A DNA stretch of 34,441 nt from an uncultured Caryophanales bacterium (GTDB taxonomy: Bacteria; Bacillota_I; Bacilli_A; RFN20; CAG-826): NCBI GenBank assembly GCA_946630435.1, contig CAMOYS010000006.1:1-34441 (forward strand), in the 5' to 3' direction. A program made the position numbers and the translations under genes. Shown in pieces: positions 30,664 through 34,441 of this stretch. Position 1 is the first letter of the stretch. Each line of letters begins with the position of its first letter. A model generated the notes under the pieces. The model was given only the letters and a program-made list of their open reading frames with translations. It ran no database searches and was not told the DNA's origin.

Positions 30664-30693
30664 ATTATATAGATTTAACTTGTTAAATATCAA
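30664..30693 (-). promoter_or_regulatory. argS promoter with palindrome in the spacer
   Basis: On the minus strand TTGATA (30688-30693) is 18 nt from TATAAT (30664-30669). A perfect 7-2-7 palindrome, ATTTAAC-TT-GTTAAAT on the plus strand (30673-30688), fills the spacer and could bind a repressor. Confidence 0.65.
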
Positions 30694-30700
30694 GTGAAAT

Positions 30701-31180
30701 TTAATTATTTGTTTCAAGAAGGACTACTGCAACAGATTTAATGCCCTTTCCTTCTCCAATAATTCCAAGTCCATTATAAGAGCAAGCTTTAACAGAAACT
30801 TGGTCATCTTTAACATCTAACATAACGGCAATATTCTTCGCGATTTCCTTTTTATATTTTGCTAGTTTAGGCTTAGAAGCACATATTTGAATATCAACGT
30901 TATTAACGTGATAATCATGTTCTCTCATAATCGCTACTACTTCATTAAGAAGTAAGACACTTGAGATTCCTTCATAACGAGGGTCAGTATCTGGGAAGTG
31001 ATCACCTAAATCTCCTAAGGCTAAAGCACCTAAAATAGCTTCAGCTAAAGAATGTAATACAACATCAGCGTCGCTATGTCCTTTTAATCCAGGAGCACCT
31101 TCAATATATAAACCACCTAAATAGAGTTTACGACTTTCATCAAATGGGTGAATGTCTTCACTATAACCAATTCTAATCAT
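30701..31180 (-). CDS. ispF: 2-C-methyl-D-erythritol 2,4-cyclodiphosphate synthase
   Basis: IspF cyclises CDP-ME 2-phosphate in the MEP pathway. The zinc ligands D-I-H near residue 8 (GYSEDIHPF) and the conserved block GLKGHSDADVVLHSLAEAILGALALGDLGDHFPDTDP are intact; GIIGEGKGI is near the C-terminus. The start is the ATG after AGGAGG (6-nt spacing), giving 159 residues; the longer frame to 31216 overlaps ychF and has no site. It follows ychF by 10 bp. Confidence 0.97.
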   Translation of the reverse strand: MIRIGYSEDIHPFDESRKLYLGGLYIEGAPGLKGHSDADVVLHSLAEAILGALALGDLGDHFPDTDPRYEGISSVLLLNEVVAIMREHDYHVNNVDIQICASKPKLAKYKKEIAKNIAVMLDVKDDQVSVKACSYNGLGIIGEGKGIKSVAVVLLETNN

Positions 31181-31190
31181 CGCTAACCTC

Positions 31191-32297
31191 CTAGACATTA
31201 AATCTAAAGAAAACAATATCCCCGTCTTTCATTGGGTATGATTTTCCTTCGATTCTTAATTTACCTGCTTCTTTTAAAGCGGCTTCACTCTTATATTGAA
31301 CGATATCTTCATAGGAATATACTTCAGCTTTAATAAAGCCTTTTTCAAAATCACTATGAATGATGCCAGCGCATTCAGGAGCTAACATTCCTTGTTTAAA
31401 AGTCCACGCTCTAACTTCATCTGGACCAACAGTAAAGAAAGTTGATAGATTAAGTAACTTATAGGTGGCTTTGATAATTTTATCTAAGCCGGATTCATTA
31501 ACACCTAAAGTATTTAAGAACTCAATTCTTTCTTCCTGAGGAAGTTCAGAAAGTTCGGCTTCAATTTCACAAGAAATAGGAATGACTTGAGCGTTTTCGC
31601 TAGCGGCAATTTCTTTAACAATATTTAAATATTTGCAGTTATCTAAATCGCTATAATCAGAATCGGAAACATTAGCGACATAGATAATTGGTTTCAAAGT
31701 GAGGAGATGATAGTTTTTAAAAGCAAATTCATAATCTTCTGGTTTAAGGTTTGCTTTACGAGCAGGTTCTCCGTTTTGAAGTAATTCTTGAAGTGGTTTT
31801 AAAATCGAGACTTCATAAATTGATTCTTTATCTTTATTAACACGAGCTTTGTTTTCAATTGCAGATAATCTTTTTTCAACTGTGGAAAGATCCGCCATTG
31901 CGAGTTCAAGATTAATTGTTTCAATGTCACGTTTTGGATCGACTGTTTCATCAACATGGATGATTTCGTTTGAATCAAAGCAACGGACAACTTCAACAAT
32001 CGCATCGCATTCTCTAATATGACCTAGGAATTGGTTTCCAAGACCTTCGCCACGAGATGCACCACGGACTAAACCAGCAATATCATAGAACTCAAAAGTA
32101 GCTTTAATAGTCTTCTTTGGATTAAATAAATTCGATAGGAAGTCCACTCTTTCGTCTGGAACGTTAACAACTCCAGTATTTGGATTAATAGTTGCAAATG
32201 GATAATTTGCAGCTTCAACGCGTGAATTTGTAATCGCGTTAAAAAGGGTGGATTTACCAACATTTGGAAGACCAACAATACCTGCTTTTAATGACAT
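31191..32297 (-). CDS. ychF: YchF/OLA1-type P-loop NTPase
   Basis: A ribosome-associated, ATP-preferring member of the Obg group. GLPNVGKST (G9-T17) is the P-loop, DIAGLVRGASRGEGLGNQFL the G3 region, and the C-terminal TGS domain ends with GDIVFFRFNV, typical of YchF. YVANVSDSDYSD replaces the classical NKxD, as expected for ATP use. At 368 residues it is full length. It lies 11 bp after the cold-shock gene, with AAGGAA before the ATG. Confidence 0.97.
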   Translation of the reverse strand: MSLKAGIVGLPNVGKSTLFNAITNSRVEAANYPFATINPNTGVVNVPDERVDFLSNLFNPKKTIKATFEFYDIAGLVRGASRGEGLGNQFLGHIRECDAIVEVVRCFDSNEIIHVDETVDPKRDIETINLELAMADLSTVEKRLSAIENKARVNKDKESIYEVSILKPLQELLQNGEPARKANLKPEDYEFAFKNYHLLTLKPIIYVANVSDSDYSDLDNCKYLNIVKEIAASENAQVIPISCEIEAELSELPQEERIEFLNTLGVNESGLDKIIKATYKLLNLSTFFTVGPDEVRAWTFKQGMLAPECAGIIHSDFEKGFIKAEVYSYEDIVQYKSEAALKEAGKLRIEGKSYPMKDGDIVFFRFNV

Positions 32298-32308
32298 AAA
32301 AAAGTTCC

Positions 32309-32515
32309 TTAATCTATAAACTTAATGTTTGTGGCGTGGTTACCGCGTTCATTTGTTTCAATATCAAATTCGACCTTTTGGCCTTTAGAAATTTTGATAT
32401 CAACACGGTTTGAGTCTAATAAATTTGATTTATGGAAAAAGATATCGTTGCCATTAGAGGCGTTAATAAAACCATATCCTTTTTGATTATTAAACATTAC
32501 TACCTTGCCTAACAT
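32309..32515 (-). CDS. csp: Cold-shock domain protein
   Basis: A 68-residue single-strand nucleic-acid-binding protein. KGYGFI (RNP1 position) and DIFFHKSNL (RNP2, usually VFVHxS) are present, with an unusual FNNQKGYGF in place of the common FNxxKGFGF. It probably acts as an RNA chaperone. AGGAG precedes the ATG by 7 nt. It is the first gene of the csp-ychF-ispF operon. Confidence 0.93.
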   Translation of the reverse strand: MLGKVVMFNNQKGYGFINASNGNDIFFHKSNLLDSNRVDIKISKGQKVEFDIETNERGNHATNIKFID

Positions 32516-32540
32516 ATTTGTTTCTCCTGACTAGGTAGTT

Positions 32541-32568
32541 ATTTTACATATAAAATAGATTATTGCAA
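32541..32568 (-). promoter_or_regulatory. csp-ychF-ispF promoter
   Basis: On the minus strand TTGCAA (32563-32568) is 16 nt from TAAAAT (32541-32546), 25 bp before the csp ATG. Confidence 0.6.
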
Positions 32569-32584
32569 CTTGTTTTATGAATTA

Positions 32585-34441
32585 TCAATTCAAAACTGCT
32601 TCATTTTCTAAATTAGTGGCTCTTTTTCGTTTATTCATAATCGCTCTTACAACGATTTGAGAAACGGTGAATGAGGCGATAAATGATATTAATAAAACAA
32701 TTAAAATTGGCATTGGATTCAGGATAAAGCCTCCACTAGTTCCAAGCATATTGTCCAAAGAGTAAGAAATAGCAAAATCGATAACAATCATTTCAAACAT
32801 TGAGAAAAAGAATGAAATTAAAGTTTGCACAATTGCTTCACTTACAAAGGATGAGATTATATCTCTTTTCCTAATTCCAGTATATTTAAAGATCTTAACT
32901 TCTTGCTTACTTTCTAAAACACTTAAAATAAGTACGGTTGATAATAAAAGAATCGAAATAATAGAGGCCAAAATAGAGAAGAACATTAAGATTGTTTGAG
33001 CGTATTCCATTGTTGTGTTTAAGGAACCTGCTAACTCACCTACTGGATTAGAAAAGATATAGTCACGATATGTTTTATTTAGTTTCTCCACTAGTAAAGA
33101 AGAGTTCACATTTTCATTAAGTTCAAAGACAACCGATTTAGGTGTGAGATAAAACATGCTTACTCCTAAATTGTCTCTAAAGAATGAGATAGTCCAGTTG
33201 TGATCATGATATAAGTAATGTTTTTCTTCATTTATAATACCTACAATCTTTGCTTTAGATGTTCGATATTCTTTTTTATTATTCTCACTAAGTAAGGATT
33301 CAGAAACCTCTCCAGCAAGAATTAAATCACTATCAATGACAGAATGGCCATTATCTAATTCAAGAGCTAGGCCGTAAGATATTGCAATTTCATTATTATT
33401 TAAAGGGAGTCGACCCGCTAATAGCTCTTTTGGGTGGTTTGAAAAACGAAGTCCACCACCTATACTATTCATAAAGTTTCCTTGGATAACTCCTTTTGGC
33501 AAAGAAAGCTCTACTCCATCTTCGTTTCCTTTTACGGTGTCTGCATCAATTGCAGAATCAATCTTTTCTTCATAAATCGATACAAATAAGTTCTTTGCAA
33601 AACCAGATAAAAAGTTTGAAGCATAGGAAGCATAACCAAAGTCATTAACAAAATAATAATCACTAAAATTAGAATCAGATTTAATGACATTTTTAATAAT
33701 GTTTGGCCTTACAGCTTTTTTATCTACATAATACGCTAAGACTCGTTTTTCCTTGCACACTTCTCCTATTTTGCATAAAAGAGGATGAAACTTATTGCTT
33801 GTTCTTTCAAAAACATAGTCATAAGCTTCTTCATCATAAAATATGGCATCTAGAAACTTTTTTGGATCTTCAAGAGTATGGAAATAAAGAAGTCTAGACA
33901 TCTCCCAAGGCTTAGATGTTTTCGTGCCATCGTTACTTGGAAAGCGCATTAAATCTTCAAAGACATGTTTGTTCCATAATAAGTTTGTATGGCATAAGGT
34001 GGCTTCATTAGATTCAAACACTCCTACGACATGAAATATTTGTTCATCTTCATACTGCCAGTCGTTGTTTTTAACATGAACATTTAAAGTGACGAAATTA
34101 TTAAATAGATAATCTGCTAGTGAATTGTAGTTTCTAAGTATTTTTAAACTAAAACAAAGATTAACCATGTCTGCATAGTTGATGCCCATTACTACTTCAT
34201 CGTTATCTAGACTAACTACATTCGGAACAATTAAAGATTTATCCATTTCATTAATCCATTTAAAATCATTAAAACTTCTCATAGAGAAAGATGGCATTTT
34301 ATATTTAATTGATGGAGTGGCTATATAGACTTCATTTTTATCTTTAAAGAAATCTTCAAAGTTAACTTGATATGTTGCACCTATTCCATCGATATAATTT
34401 GCGTATCTTTGTGATAAGGAAACTAGTTTTTCTTCGCTTGC
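32585..34441 (-). CDS. FtsX/MacB-type ABC transporter permease, N-terminus outside the window
   Basis: The reading frame stays open to the window edge, so 618 residues of a longer protein are visible; the ATG at 34297 is internal. The visible part is a large extracytoplasmic domain followed by an FtsX-type membrane domain with three helices in the last 170 residues. FKYTGIRKRDIISSFVSEAIVQT is the usual cytoplasmic loop of FtsX permeases (compare GxRRxD then an E before the helix). Such permeases work with a LolD/MacB-like ATPase, sometimes fused at the N-terminus; which applies lies outside the window. Export of peptides or lipoproteins is plausible. No terminator is obvious before the csp promoter. 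Confidence 0.8.
   Translation of the reverse strand, partial: ASEEKLVSLSQRYANYIDGIGATYQVNFEDFFKDKNEVYIATPSIKYKMPSFSMRSFNDFKWINEMDKSLIVPNVVSLDNDEVVMGINYADMVNLCFSLKILRNYNSLADYLFNNFVTLNVHVKNNDWQYEDEQIFHVVGVFESNEATLCHTNLLWNKHVFEDLMRFPSNDGTKTSKPWEMSRLLYFHTLEDPKKFLDAIFYDEEAYDYVFERTSNKFHPLLCKIGEVCKEKRVLAYYVDKKAVRPNIIKNVIKSDSNFSDYYFVNDFGYASYASNFLSGFAKNLFVSIYEEKIDSAIDADTVKGNEDGVELSLPKGVIQGNFMNSIGGGLRFSNHPKELLAGRLPLNNNEIAISYGLALELDNGHSVIDSDLILAGEVSESLLSENNKKEYRTSKAKIVGIINEEKHYLYHDHNWTISFFRDNLGVSMFYLTPKSVVFELNENVNSSLLVEKLNKTYRDYIFSNPVGELAGSLNTTMEYAQTILMFFSILASIISILLLSTVLILSVLESKQEVKIFKYTGIRKRDIISSFVSEAIVQTLISFFFSMFEMIVIDFAISYSLDNMLGTSGGFILNPMPILIVLLISFIASFTVSQIVVRAIMNKRKRATNLENEAVLN

Overview
The window comes from a low-GC bacterium of the Bacilli. 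Evidence is the RNA polymerase delta subunit (rpoE), a long-form hibernation factor, NrnA, RsbU/RsbV-type signalling and strong AGGAGG ribosome sites. Both MEP-pathway genes seen (ispD, ispF) and the use of TGA as a stop (ispD) exclude Mycoplasma or Spiroplasma. A small-genome gut Bacilli lineage of the kind once placed with Tenericutes (RF39 or Erysipelotrichales-like) fits best, but this is inferred from gene content only.

Layout. (1) 1-2745 is an accessory islet: a Fic protein (minus) and a P-loop ATPase with a C-terminal nuclease-like domain (plus). They are bounded and separated by three related elements containing TCGACA; the outer two fold alike with compensatory base changes. A three-unit, 32-bp tandem repeat lies between the genes. 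(2) 2746-5129 holds a membrane glycosyltransferase and a Pr6Pr-like membrane protein. (3) 5183-7648 is a partner-switch pair: a STAS antagonist and a sensor protein fusing a PP2C phosphatase to an anti-sigma-type kinase. (4) 7837-11165 has a K+-channel-like protein, a two-helix membrane protein, an unrecognised helical protein and a Cof-type HAD phosphatase. (5) 11268-14173 has hpf, metK behind a SAM-I-clan riboswitch, a TSCPD protein and pduL. (6) 14282-16555 has mgtE, tRNA-Leu(GAG) and a LemA-like protein. (7) 16685-19878 is an operon: HAD, ispD, S1-domain protein, pgi. (8) 19969-21177 has two tRNA groups (Val-Tyr-Gln; Lys-Leu-Gln), the second running into a membrane-protein gene. (9) 21229-25208 has an RQC-like DNA-binding protein divergent from an Nfu scaffold, a small membrane protein, and tldD-tldE. 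(10) On the minus strand, 25270-30640 is argS-rpoE-nrnA-cysQ-nucleotidase and 30701-32515 is csp-ychF-ispF. An FtsX-type permease cut by the window edge ends the window.

Most of the window is ordinary housekeeping with tight operons and clear terminators. The accessory islet at the left edge is the best candidate for something undescribed. A second theme is that many genes have a -10 box only 6-9 nt before the ATG and no Shine-Dalgarno site, suggesting common leaderless or near-leaderless mRNAs. No stretch over 300 bases lacks a gene. All functional calls come from reading motifs; no database search was possible.
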